A stretch of DNA of 64,000 nt, from NCBI RefSeq assembly GCF_000739695.1, contig NZ_BBIO01000012.1, forward strand, positions 1-64,000. The letters are read 5' to 3'. Below, one piece after another: positions 54,483-63,653 of this stretch. Position 1 is the first letter of the stretch. Each line of letters opens with the position of its first letter. The position numbers and the translations under genes were made by a program. The notes under the pieces are model-generated. The model did no database searches and was not told where the DNA came from. It saw nothing but the letters and a program-made list of their open reading frames with translations. Origin of the DNA: Tepidicaulis marinus (lineage in GTDB: Bacteria; Pseudomonadota; Alphaproteobacteria; Parvibaculales; Parvibaculaceae).

Positions 54483-56783
54483 TTATGTTGGTGTGGAGGG
54501 CGCGCCGCTTTTATCGCCGAAAAGCAACAAAGCAGGCACCAGGAACCAGTCAATGACGAGAGCGGCAATGACGACGATGGTCGCCTGCATACCGAGCTGC
54601 CAGTTCACCTCGAACCCCGACAAAGAGAGAATCGAGAAGCCGACCACCAGCGCCGTGGTGGTGACGAACATCGCAACACCCACCGTCCCGAAAACGGTTT
54701 CGATGGCTTGTTCCGGCGTTTTGCCCTGGTGCCGGGCCCAGCGGTATTTCGAGAGGAAATGGATCGTATCGTCCACCACGATGCCGATCGTCATGGCGGT
54801 GAGCACGGAGCCGGCAAGGCCGATATCCCGGTAGACGAGGCCCCAGACGCCGAAACCGATCACCGCTGGGAAAAGATTCGTAACGAGGCTGATAAACCCG
54901 AGGCGCAGCGAGCGCAAAGCCACCGCGATAATGACGCCGATGACAAGGATCGAGGCGGCGGTCGAATACAGCATCGCGCGTACATTGATGCCGGAAAGAT
55001 AGGAAAAGATGACGTTGATGCTGGTCCCACGGGTCCACATATGGGCCGGCGCCTCGGCTGCCAGCCAGTCCTGCGCCTTGCCGTTGAGTTCGCGTATCTC
55101 GCCCGAGGTCGCCCCGCGCAGGATCGCCGTCACACGGCTTGCCGAGCGGGCGACATTGATGCGGTCGGTGATTTCCGCGCCATAGGGCAAGGAAAGTTCG
55201 TAGATCAGGAAATATTGCGAGATCAGTTCCTGATCGTCCGGCAGAGGTGGGGCCTCTTCTTGCCCGCCGCTCTCCCGGACGCCGTTGATGTGCTTGTGGA
55301 TGCGCCGCGTGATCTGCGTGATGTCCGTTACCGAGAGCACTTTGGGCTGCGCGCGCAGCCAGTCAGCGAATTCGGCGACTTTCCGCTGATACGCCGGGTC
55401 GTAAACGCCGCCATCACTGCCGGCCTTCAAATCGAACTCGACAATGTTGAGCCCCGTCAGATGCTGTTCGGCAAAGTCGGAGGCCCGGCGGTATTCGAAG
55501 CGCTCGTCGAAATAGCGGATGAAATCGTCATCGAGCCGGATATTCACGAGCCCCTGCGCCAGCACCACCGTGGCCGCCGCGATCAGCGCGACCCATAGAT
55601 AGCGCCCCTTGATCGCCAACCGCCCAAGCGCCTGCAATTGCTGGCCCGAGCGGTCCATCCGTCCCTTGAAAGGCAAGAGCGCCATGATCGCGGGCAAGAG
55701 CGAGAAGGTCAGGAGGTAATTGACGAAAATGCCTGCTGCCACCAGCGCGCCCATCTGGTTGAGCGGCGGGGAGTCGGCGGCCAGGAGCGAGAGAAAGCCG
55801 ATGCCGGTGGTCAGGCTGGTCAGCGCCACCGGATAAGCGTTGACGCGCAGCCCTTGCACGATCGCCGCTTCCTTTTCCATCCCCTCCGAACGGTATTGCA
55901 GGATGGAAATCACCACATGCACCGACGACGCCATGGCGATGGTCATAATGATCACGGGCGCGGCCACGGTCGATGGATTGACCGCATGGCCCATCCATCC
56001 GGCGATCCCCATGGCCACCAAAGCGGAAATGTTCAAGAGCGTCACGGTGGCCAGAAGCGCCGTCGAAGAGCGCAGGAAAATGAAAAGCATCAGGCCGGAA
56101 GCCATCAGGCTGACCGGCACCAGAAGCTGCACATCGTTCAGCGAAGCCTCCATGAAGGCGCCCATGAGCATGACATTGCCCGTTGCCCGCACTTTGAGGC
56201 CCGGATAACCGGCCTCGATTTCAGCCGCCAGCGCGCGCGTCGCGGCGATAATCCGGCGCACTTCGGCGGACGCTTCTTTGGGCAGCTTGAAATTGACATT
56301 GACCCCGGCCGCCCCACCATCCGGTTCCATCAAGCGGTTGACGATCAATGGATCGTTGCGCGCGATCTCCTCGATACGGGAAGCTTCTTCCATTGTCAGG
56401 CCGGCGGGATCGTCCACCAGCTCGCGGACAATGAACGTGTCGCCTTGCGAGGTGACATGGGGGAAATTCGTCAAGGAATCGACACGGGTCGAAAACGGCA
56501 ATTGCCAGGCCCGCTCGGTCAATTCGGCCACGGCCTGCAGCCCCTGCGGGGTCATGACCGTTCCCTCAGGCGCGGCCACGGCAAAGAGCACATTGTTATT
56601 GTGCTCGTATTTCTTCTCGAAATCCTCCAGCTCCAAAAGATATTCGTTGGAAGCGGAGAAATAAGCCCGTGTATCCGAGGAAAGACCGAGCCCCAGCAAC
56701 CCGGCGCCGAATCCCGCAACCATCAGTAAGGTGATGATTATGATGATCCACGGCCGGCGCACGGCCCACTCAGCAAACGGCAT
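54483..56783 (-). CDS. MMPL/RND superfamily exporter
   Basis: 766-residue transporter of the COG1033-type RND/MMPL group, with one helix at residues 10-32, a large extracytoplasmic loop to about 210, helices around 215-375 containing a sterol-sensing-type repeat, a second loop, then helices from about 600 to 750. Such proteins move lipids or hydrophobic compounds across or out of the inner membrane by proton motive force. No periplasmic adaptor gene is adjacent. It lies downstream of nothing on its strand and upstream of the PilZ-methyltransferase gene, possibly in one transcript with it (gap 117 bases). Confidence 0.85.
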   Translation of the reverse strand: MPFAEWAVRRPWIIIIITLLMVAGFGAGLLGLGLSSDTRAYFSASNEYLLELEDFEKKYEHNNNVLFAVAAPEGTVMTPQGLQAVAELTERAWQLPFSTRVDSLTNFPHVTSQGDTFIVRELVDDPAGLTMEEASRIEEIARNDPLIVNRLMEPDGGAAGVNVNFKLPKEASAEVRRIIAATRALAAEIEAGYPGLKVRATGNVMLMGAFMEASLNDVQLLVPVSLMASGLMLFIFLRSSTALLATVTLLNISALVAMGIAGWMGHAVNPSTVAAPVIIMTIAMASSVHVVISILQYRSEGMEKEAAIVQGLRVNAYPVALTSLTTGIGFLSLLAADSPPLNQMGALVAAGIFVNYLLTFSLLPAIMALLPFKGRMDRSGQQLQALGRLAIKGRYLWVALIAAATVVLAQGLVNIRLDDDFIRYFDERFEYRRASDFAEQHLTGLNIVEFDLKAGSDGGVYDPAYQRKVAEFADWLRAQPKVLSVTDITQITRRIHKHINGVRESGGQEEAPPLPDDQELISQYFLIYELSLPYGAEITDRINVARSASRVTAILRGATSGEIRELNGKAQDWLAAEAPAHMWTRGTSINVIFSYLSGINVRAMLYSTAASILVIGVIIAVALRSLRLGFISLVTNLFPAVIGFGVWGLVYRDIGLAGSVLTAMTIGIVVDDTIHFLSKYRWARHQGKTPEQAIETVFGTVGVAMFVTTTALVVGFSILSLSGFEVNWQLGMQATIVVIAALVIDWFLVPALLLFGDKSGAPSTPT

Positions 56784-57041
56784 GTCCCACTCCCCTCATG
56801 GCCGAGCTTAACGGCCACCCCCAGTGCATCCCCCAGTGCCCGGCTGCGCTTTTCCCTCTCTTTTCCGGCGGGTTATAAGGCGCGCCTCTCTTCCGGCAGC
56901 CCGTCTTATACTAGATTCAGGGGTTTATCCAAGAATAATCCGGGCAACGAACATTTAACTCAATTGAAGACAAAATGGGGTGAGGGATGCGATATTTAGG
57001 CGCGGCACAGCCGCACCGGCAAGTCGGGAGCACGAAGAGGG

Positions 57042-58349
57042 ATGGCAGGCACGAACCTGCTAAGTGTTGGCACGGCTGAACTGGGCAAAATGCCCCTCCG
57101 GGAGTTCGTCAAGGGCTTGGAGGGGATGAACCCGGAAGCGATCGTGCGCCTGCGCCGCGAACGCAAACTGACCGCCGAGCACGAACACGCTCTCGAAATC
57201 TTCCTGCGCGATCACCCGTCCAAACGGCTGAAAAAGCCCGAGAAAGAATCGCGCCTGTCACCCCGCGGCCAGGCGCGCCTCGCCCGCCTGCGCGCCAGAG
57301 AGGAAACGGCCCAGCGTCAGAAAGCCGCCGACACGGTGCGCGATGCATTGACGTCCCAGCCATCCCAAAAACGGGAAGGCTATGTCGAGCTTTTCATCCG
57401 GCTGAAAGCTTGGTGGGAAGGTGTCGATGTGGAAATCGTGCGGCGCGAATACAACGAACGGCGCGCCAGCAATCAGCCGCCCGCCAAGAACCCCGACCTG
57501 AGCATCGAGATCGGCAACATTCACCCGCGCTTTGCCAATGACCGCTGGACCGATGCCCGCCTAGAAGTCGCCCAGATTCTTTGGGGGCAAGGCCATAGCC
57601 TGCCCGGCGGGCGGGACTTTGCCCTCAAGCTCGTCAAATCCCTGGCCTTGCGCCCGGAACACACGTTCGCCGATCTGTCCTCCGGCCTTGGCGGGGGGAC
57701 CCGTGCCATTGCGCGGCGGTATCAGCTTTGGCTGGAAGGCTATGAGCGCGAGCCCGACCTGGCCGATTATGCCAATGACGTCTCCATCGATGAAGACATC
57801 GACGCCCAGGCACCGGTCCGCCATTACGAAGTGGAAAAGCTCGCGCTGCAAGAAAACCGCTACGATGCGATCATGGTCCGCGAAATGCTGTTCTCCGTGG
57901 ACGACAAGAAAGCGCTGCTGCAGGATATCGGCCGGGCGCTGAAATCGGACGGCAACCTGCTTTTCACCGATTTCGTCCTCACCGACCGTTTGCAGGAAAC
58001 CGAAACACTGGCCGCCTGGCGCGCCGCCGAACCGTTCCGCGCGCGCCCCTGGACGATGGACGAATACCGCCAAATGCTCTCGGATCTGCGCTACGTGGTA
58101 CGCGTTTTCGAAGACATTACCGACGATTACGTCGCCCATATCAATGCCGGCTGGATGCAAGCGCTCAAAGCCGTCAAAAGCGGCAAATTCTCCCGTGAGC
58201 AGGTCGATGCGCTGATGGAAGAAGGTCAGATGTGGCTTGCCCGCTCCCGCGCCCTGCAAGAGGGCCGGCTCAGACTTTTGCGCTGCCACGCCGTCATGCG
58301 CCACCGGGTGGACCGGGCCATGTCCGACGCCCTCAGGATCGACGGCTAA
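57042..58349 (+). CDS. Unrecognised protein with a methyltransferase-like domain
   Basis: 435-residue soluble protein that I cannot assign to a named family. Residues 1-115 are highly charged (RLRRERKLTAEHEHALEIFL, then KRLKKPEKESRL) and probably helical. From about residue 190 a Rossmann-type methyltransferase fold is likely: ADLSSGLGGGTRAIARRYQL fits SAM motif I, and the segments YDAIMVREMLFSVDDKKALL and GRALKSDGNLLFTDFVLTDR fit the later core. The C-terminal 90 residues are helical. The ATG at 57042 directly follows GAAGAGGG; a later ATG at 57090 is possible. It is divergent from the exporter gene. Confidence 0.65.
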   Translation: MAGTNLLSVGTAELGKMPLREFVKGLEGMNPEAIVRLRRERKLTAEHEHALEIFLRDHPSKRLKKPEKESRLSPRGQARLARLRAREETAQRQKAADTVRDALTSQPSQKREGYVELFIRLKAWWEGVDVEIVRREYNERRASNQPPAKNPDLSIEIGNIHPRFANDRWTDARLEVAQILWGQGHSLPGGRDFALKLVKSLALRPEHTFADLSSGLGGGTRAIARRYQLWLEGYEREPDLADYANDVSIDEDIDAQAPVRHYEVEKLALQENRYDAIMVREMLFSVDDKKALLQDIGRALKSDGNLLFTDFVLTDRLQETETLAAWRAAEPFRARPWTMDEYRQMLSDLRYVVRVFEDITDDYVAHINAGWMQALKAVKSGKFSREQVDALMEEGQMWLARSRALQEGRLRLLRCHAVMRHRVDRAMSDALRIDG

Positions 58350-58445
58350 CGCCGCTCCCCCATCCGGTAAGACACCCGCCATTCAATCTTGGTTAAGGCT
58401 AAGCCGGGTTTTCCAATTTCCATCCGGATTGCGGCAATTCCCCAC

Positions 58446-58494
58446 TTGGCAAGACCTATATCGGTCCTATATATCCCCTATCGGCCCGATATAG
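58446..58494 (+). promoter_or_regulatory. Promoter and operator of the PadR gene
   Basis: TTGGCA (58446-58451) and TATATA (58468-58473) are 16 bases apart. Two inverted 9-mers, CTATATCGG (58456-58464) and CCGATATAG (58486-58494), flank the -10, and a second local palindrome TATCGG-C-CCGATA lies at 58479-58491. These are probable PadR binding sites for autoregulation and control of the efflux genes downstream. Confidence 0.6.
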
Positions 58495-58549
58495 CCCCCC
58501 GGCTTACCAGGGCAGTTGGCCCCCCGCGGCCGCATTCTGGGAATACAAA

Positions 58550-59188
58550 ATGGATGTGCGTACCCTTTGCCTCGGCGCCCTGACGCTGGGGGATGCGACG
58601 GGTTATGAAATCCGCAAAATGTTCGAAGAAGGCGTCTTCAGTCACTTTCTGGAGGCGAGCTACGGGTCTATCTATCCCGCGCTCACCCGCCTGACCGAAG
58701 AAGAACTGGTCACCTGCCATTCCGAACAGCAGGAAAAGCGGCCCGACAAGAAGATTTATTCCGTCACGGATAAAGGCCGCGCCGCCTTCACCGAGGCGCT
58801 GCTCGAACCGCTGGCGGAGGACAAGTTCCGCTCGGAATTCCTGTTCGTCATGCTCTTCGCCCATTTGCTCACGCCCGAGCGGATCAAAGCGCTGATCGAC
58901 GAAAAAGTGGAAGAGCACCGGCAACTGTCCGAGCGGCTTTCCGGTCCGGCGGAAATCGGTACGCCCGCGGCCGACTTCATCAAGGATTTCGGCGCCGTGG
59001 TCCATAAGGCCTCGGTCGATTATCTGGAGAAAAACCGGCACAAGGTCGAGGCGATCGCCGGCGCTTCCCCGCCCCGCGCGTCCGAGCCCCGCGCGCCCGA
59101 AGCGCCGCAGGACGGGAATGCCGCCCGGCCCGCATCACAAAGTAAAAGCGATCACCGCAACCCGAAGGAGCTGGCCCGCATCCGCTGA
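58550..59188 (+). CDS. PadR family transcriptional regulator
   Basis: 212-residue winged-helix regulator. The PadR signature runs from LCLGALTLGDATGYEIRKMF through GSIYPALTRLTEEELVTCHS and KKIYSVTDKGRAAFTEALLE. A C-terminal helical domain for dimerisation follows (about 90-165), then a disordered tail rich in Pro, Arg and Ser. It precedes a two-gene RND efflux operon in the same direction and is the likely local repressor of it, as PadR proteins often repress adjacent transporters. Ligand unknown. Confidence 0.92.
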   Translation: MDVRTLCLGALTLGDATGYEIRKMFEEGVFSHFLEASYGSIYPALTRLTEEELVTCHSEQQEKRPDKKIYSVTDKGRAAFTEALLEPLAEDKFRSEFLFVMLFAHLLTPERIKALIDEKVEEHRQLSERLSGPAEIGTPAADFIKDFGAVVHKASVDYLEKNRHKVEAIAGASPPRASEPRAPEAPQDGNAARPASQSKSDHRNPKELARIR

Positions 59189-59272
59189 CCGCTCCTGCAT
59201 GTCGAAACCGAAAAGTTTCACAGTCAATAAGCCGCTTTCACGGTGGCACGCCAAGAAACGGACCAAGAGATT

Positions 59273-60382
59273 ATGATTATCAAACGCTCTTACATCATCG
59301 CCGCGGTGATCGCAGCCATCCTCTCGGCGTGGATCCTGTCCGGTCAGATTGGCGGTTCGGAAAGCGAGGTCGCGGAAAACGGCGATGCCGGCGGAACGGC
59401 GCAAACGGCCGAACCCGGCGAAGAGGTGTATGTGCAGGTGCGCACCTTCATCGCTCAACCCAAAACCACCAAGACCACCATAAGAGGCCGCACCGAGGCC
59501 ATCCGCTCGGTGGAAGTGCGCGCGGAAACGGCGGGCACGGTCAAGGAAGTGCCTATCGAAGAAGGCGCCCCGGTTGAAGCAGGCGACACGATCTGCCGCC
59601 TCTCGCTCAATGCCCGCGACGCGCGTATGGCCGAAGCCGAGGCGCTGATGCGCCAGCGCTATCTCGAATATGATGCGGCCAAGAAACTCGCCGCCAAGGG
59701 CCACCGCTCCGAAACCCAGGCCGCCGCCGCCCGCGCCGCTTATGACGCCGCCGCCGCGCTGGTCAAACAGGCCGAGGTCGAGCTCGGTCACACCAAGATC
59801 AAGGCTCCTTTCGAAGGGGTGCTGGAAGAGCGGCTCGTCGAAGTGGGCGATTATCTGCGTGTGGGCGATCCTTGCGCGCGGATCGTCGATCTCGATCCCT
59901 TCCTCGTTGTCGGCCAGGTGCCTGAAAGCGAAGTGGGCAAGCTGCGCACCGGCACGGTGGGCGAGGCAAAGCTCATTACGGGCGAGGAAGTGCAGGGCCT
60001 CGTGCGTTACATCGCCAAGACGGCGGATGCCGCCACCCGCACGTTCCGCATCGAGCTGGAAGTGCCCAATGACGATCTTGCATTGCGTTCCGGCGTCACC
60101 GCGCAAATTACGGTACCCGCCAAGGAAGTGCCCGCGCACCGCCTGCCGCCTTCCATTCTGACACTGTCGGATGATGGCTCCGTCGGCGTACGCCTCGTAA
60201 ACGCGAACAATATCGTCGAGTTCCACCGCGTAACCATTCTGGAAGACACGCCCGCCGGCATCTGGGTGGCGGGCCTGCCGGAGCGGGCCGACATCATTAC
60301 GGTCGGTCAGGAATATGTTGCCGCAGGCCAGAAGGTGCGCGTTTCCCGCACTGAGGAAACGACGCTGGGGAGCGCCCAATGA
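59273..60382 (+). CDS. RND efflux periplasmic adaptor subunit
   Basis: 369-residue membrane fusion protein. An N-terminal anchor helix (SYIIAAVIAAILSAWILSG) is followed by a low-complexity linker, a barrel-sandwich (lipoyl-like) domain with EVRAETAGTVKEVPIEEGAP near residue 85, a coiled-coil hairpin (AEALMRQRYLEYDAAKKLAA) and beta-barrel and membrane-proximal domains. It bridges the inner-membrane pump to an outer-membrane channel; no TolC-type gene is nearby. The ATG at 59273 puts the anchor at the N-terminus; a GTG at 59243 is an alternative. It overlaps the pump gene by four bases. Confidence 0.92.
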   Translation: MIIKRSYIIAAVIAAILSAWILSGQIGGSESEVAENGDAGGTAQTAEPGEEVYVQVRTFIAQPKTTKTTIRGRTEAIRSVEVRAETAGTVKEVPIEEGAPVEAGDTICRLSLNARDARMAEAEALMRQRYLEYDAAKKLAAKGHRSETQAAAARAAYDAAAALVKQAEVELGHTKIKAPFEGVLEERLVEVGDYLRVGDPCARIVDLDPFLVVGQVPESEVGKLRTGTVGEAKLITGEEVQGLVRYIAKTADAATRTFRIELEVPNDDLALRSGVTAQITVPAKEVPAHRLPPSILTLSDDGSVGVRLVNANNIVEFHRVTILEDTPAGIWVAGLPERADIITVGQEYVAAGQKVRVSRTEETTLGSAQ

Positions 60383-63300
60383 ACGCTTTTATCGAAGCCT
60401 GCTTTTCCCATTCGCGCACCGTTCTGACCGTTATGGTTCTGATGGTGCTGGCCGGGATCAGCGCTTACATCTCCATCCCCAAGGAAGCGGACCCGGATAT
60501 TCCCATCCCGGTCTTCTATGTTTCGATCAGCCATGCGGGTATTTCGCCGGAGGATTCCGAACGGCTCCTGATCAAGCCCATGGAAACCGAGCTGCGCTCG
60601 CTGGAAGGGCTGAAAGAGCTGGTCAGCATCGCCTCGCTCGGCCATGCCGGCATCATTCTCGAATTCGATGTGGATTTCGACAAGGACACGGCGCTTGCCG
60701 ATGTACGCGAGAAGGTGGACCTCGTGCGCCCGAAACTGCCCTCGGATGCGGATGAGCCTTCGGTGCGCGAGTTCAACACCGCGCTCTTTCCCGTGCTCAT
60801 CGTCACGCTATCGGGCGATGTGCCCGAGCGCACGCTTTATCAGCATGCAAGGCGTCTGAAGGACGATATCGAGAACGTCTCGACCGTGCTCGAGGCGAAA
60901 ATGGTCGGCCACCGCGAGGAATTGCTCGAAGTGGTGATCGACCCCGCGCGCCTTGAATCCTATCAGGTCTCTCAGCAGGAACTGATCAACGCCATCACGC
61001 TCAACAACCGGCTGGTGGCTGCCGGCGCGCTCGACACCGGCGAAGGGCGCTTCTCGGTCAAGGTTCCCGGCCTTATCGAAAGCCCCGAGGACGTTTACAA
61101 CCTGCCGATCAAGGTCTCCGGCGACGGCGCGGTGACGCTCGGCGACATCGCCGATATCCGCCGCACCTTCATGGACCCGACCGGTTTTGCCCAGTTCAAC
61201 GGCAAACGCGCCATCGCCCTGCAAGTTACCAAGCGCATCGGCACGAATATCATCGAGAACAACGAGGCGGTGCGCGAGGTCGTGGAAAAAACCACCGGGC
61301 GCTGGCCGGATGCCATCAAGGTCGATTACACGCTCGATGCTTCCGACTGGATCTACCGTTCGCTCAACTCGCTGGAAAACTCCATCATGACCGCCATCGC
61401 GCTTGTCATGGTGGTGGTGCTGGCCGCGCTCGGGCCCCGCTCGGCCATTCTCGTCGGTGTCGCCATTCCCACCTCCTTCGTCATCGGCTTCTTCTTCATG
61501 TCCGTTGTCGGCATGACCATGAACATGATGGTGATGTTCGGACTTCTTCTCTCCGTCGGCATTCTCGTCGACGGGGCCATCGTGGTGGTGGAATATGCGG
61601 ACCGCAAAATGGCCGAAGGGCTCGACAGCCGCGCAGCTTATGCGCTCGCCGCCAAGCGCATGTTCTGGCCCATCGCCTCTTCCACCGGCACGACACTGGC
61701 CGCCTTCATGCCCATGCTCTTCTGGCCCGGGGTGAGCGGCGAGTTCATGTCCTATCTGCCCATCACCGTGATCGTCGTGCTGACGGCCTCCTTCGTCACG
61801 GCCATGATCTTCATGCCGGTTTTGGGCGGCATTTTCGGCAAGACGGACGAAGCCGACAATGATGTACTGAAAATGCTCGCCGGTGCGGAGACGGGGGATG
61901 TGCGCGCCCTGCCCGGTTTCACCGGCGCTTATGTGCGCGTCCTCGACCGGCTGATCCGTCACCCGGTTCTCGTCATGGCCGTTTCCGGCGTCATCCTCTT
62001 CACCACGTTCTTCGCTTACTCCACATGGAACAATGGTGTCGAATTCTTCGTGGAAACGGAGCCGGAGCAGGCCATCGTGCTGGTGAGCGCGCGGGGTAAT
62101 CTGTCCGCTAAAGAAACGCTCGCCCTTTCCAAGGACGTGGAAGACATCATTCTGGAAACGGAAGGGGTGAAGACCGTCTTCACCTCCACCGGCACCAGCC
62201 TCGGGTCGGGACCAGGATCGGGCGGGGAGAAGCCTGCCGATGTCATTGCCGAAATGCTGATGGAGCTGAAGCCTTACGAAGAACGGGGCCCCGGCGCGCC
62301 TATTCTCGATTCCATCCGCCAACGCGCCTCTCAGCTTCCCGGCATTCACGTGGAAGTGCGCAAGCGCGAAGACGGGCCGCCCACCGGCAAAGACGTGCAG
62401 GTGGAGCTGACAAGCCCGGACTACGAAGACCTGACGGCCGCCACCGCCATCGTGCGCAACTACATGGAAACGGAAGTCGAAGGTCTGATCGATTTTGAGG
62501 ATTCCCGTCCCCTGCCCGGCATCGAATGGGTATTGACCGTGGACCGGGAAATGGCGGGCCGCTTCGGCGCCGACATCACCTCGATCGGCGCGACCGTGCA
62601 GCTCGTCACCAACGGCATTCTGGTGGACAAGTACCGCCCGGACGATGCCGAGGACGAGGTGGATATACGCGTGCGCTTCCCCGAAAACTTCCGCACGCTC
62701 GATCAGCTCGACCAGCTCAAAGTGCAAACCGCGCAAGGTCTTGCGCCGCTTTCCAGCTTCGTCTCCCGCGAGCCGCAGCAAGAAGTCAGCACGATCGAGC
62801 GCATTGACGGGGTGCGCCGCATGACGGTGAAAGCCAATACGGGCATCGACCCCGTCACCGGCGAAAAAATCAACGTCAATGCCAAGGCTCAGGAAGTTGC
62901 CGACTGGCTGGAAACCCAGGACCTGCCCGGCGATGTTAGCTGGCGCATGCGCGGGGCGAACGAAGAACAGGCCGAGTCCGCCGCCTTTTTGGGCCGGGCG
63001 CTGCTTGCCTCACTCTTCTTGATGTTCATCATCCTGCTGACGCAGTTCAACAGCTTCTATCATTCGGTGCTGACGCTTTCGACGGTGATCCTCTCCACCA
63101 TTGGCGTGCTGCTCGGCATGCTGATTACGGGGCAAACCTTCTCGGTGATCATGACGGGCACGGGCATCGTCGCGCTGGCCGGTATCGTGGTGAACAACTC
63201 CATCGTGCTCATCGACACCTACCAGCGCTTGATCGAAGAAGGATTGGAAGAAGTGGAAGCCGTGCTGCGCACCGCCGGTCAGCGGTTGCGGCCGATTTTG

Positions 63301-63594
63301 CTGACGACGATCACGACCATGTTCGGCCTCCTGCCCATGGCGCTCCAGGTCAATGTGGGTTTCTTCGACCGCTCGCTCAGCTTCGGCGGGCCGGTTTCGG
63401 CCTGGTGGGTGCAGCTTGCCACGGCCATTATTTTCGGCCTCGGCTTCTCCACCTTGCTGACACTGGTGTTGGTACCGGTCCTTTTGGCCCTGCCCTCGCG
63501 TATCAAGGACAGGTTCCACGGACAAACGCTTTGGGAAAAGCTGGGGATTGCCCGCGCCAGGGACGGCGGTCACCACGGCTACCCGGCCGAATAA
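60379..63594 (+). CDS. RND efflux pump permease
   Basis: 1071-residue AcrB-type inner-membrane proton antiporter with 12 helices and two large periplasmic loops. The N-terminal MNAFIEACFSHSRTVLTVMV starts helix 1. The helix-4 motif reads GILVDGAIVVVEYADRKM, with VDG where typical drug-efflux (HAE) pumps have VDD. The helix-10/11 motif is GIVALAGIVVNNSIVLID. The ATG overlaps the adaptor stop (ATGA), so the two are translationally coupled. The substrate is unknown. Confidence 0.93.
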   Translation: MNAFIEACFSHSRTVLTVMVLMVLAGISAYISIPKEADPDIPIPVFYVSISHAGISPEDSERLLIKPMETELRSLEGLKELVSIASLGHAGIILEFDVDFDKDTALADVREKVDLVRPKLPSDADEPSVREFNTALFPVLIVTLSGDVPERTLYQHARRLKDDIENVSTVLEAKMVGHREELLEVVIDPARLESYQVSQQELINAITLNNRLVAAGALDTGEGRFSVKVPGLIESPEDVYNLPIKVSGDGAVTLGDIADIRRTFMDPTGFAQFNGKRAIALQVTKRIGTNIIENNEAVREVVEKTTGRWPDAIKVDYTLDASDWIYRSLNSLENSIMTAIALVMVVVLAALGPRSAILVGVAIPTSFVIGFFFMSVVGMTMNMMVMFGLLLSVGILVDGAIVVVEYADRKMAEGLDSRAAYALAAKRMFWPIASSTGTTLAAFMPMLFWPGVSGEFMSYLPITVIVVLTASFVTAMIFMPVLGGIFGKTDEADNDVLKMLAGAETGDVRALPGFTGAYVRVLDRLIRHPVLVMAVSGVILFTTFFAYSTWNNGVEFFVETEPEQAIVLVSARGNLSAKETLALSKDVEDIILETEGVKTVFTSTGTSLGSGPGSGGEKPADVIAEMLMELKPYEERGPGAPILDSIRQRASQLPGIHVEVRKREDGPPTGKDVQVELTSPDYEDLTAATAIVRNYMETEVEGLIDFEDSRPLPGIEWVLTVDREMAGRFGADITSIGATVQLVTNGILVDKYRPDDAEDEVDIRVRFPENFRTLDQLDQLKVQTAQGLAPLSSFVSREPQQEVSTIERIDGVRRMTVKANTGIDPVTGEKINVNAKAQEVADWLETQDLPGDVSWRMRGANEEQAESAAFLGRALLASLFLMFIILLTQFNSFYHSVLTLSTVILSTIGVLLGMLITGQTFSVIMTGTGIVALAGIVVNNSIVLIDTYQRLIEEGLEEVEAVLRTAGQRLRPILLTTITTMFGLLPMALQVNVGFFDRSLSFGGPVSAWWVQLATAIIFGLGFSTLLTLVLVPVLLALPSRIKDRFHGQTLWEKLGIARARDGGHHGYPAE

Positions 63595-63608
63595 AGACAC
63601 GCTTTGCG

Positions 63609-63653
63609 CCGTTTCATCAGACGCCGATATATTGGCGTTCCTGGATGAAACGG
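63609..63653. other. Nested inverted repeat at the end of the PAS gene
   Basis: CCGTTTCATC (63609-63618) and GATGAAACGG (63644-63653) form an outer stem, with ACGCC (63621-63625) and GGCGT (63634-63638) inside. It overlaps the 3' end of the PAS gene and lies 15 bases after the pump gene. It could act as a two-way terminator, although no T tract is present. Confidence 0.35.
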
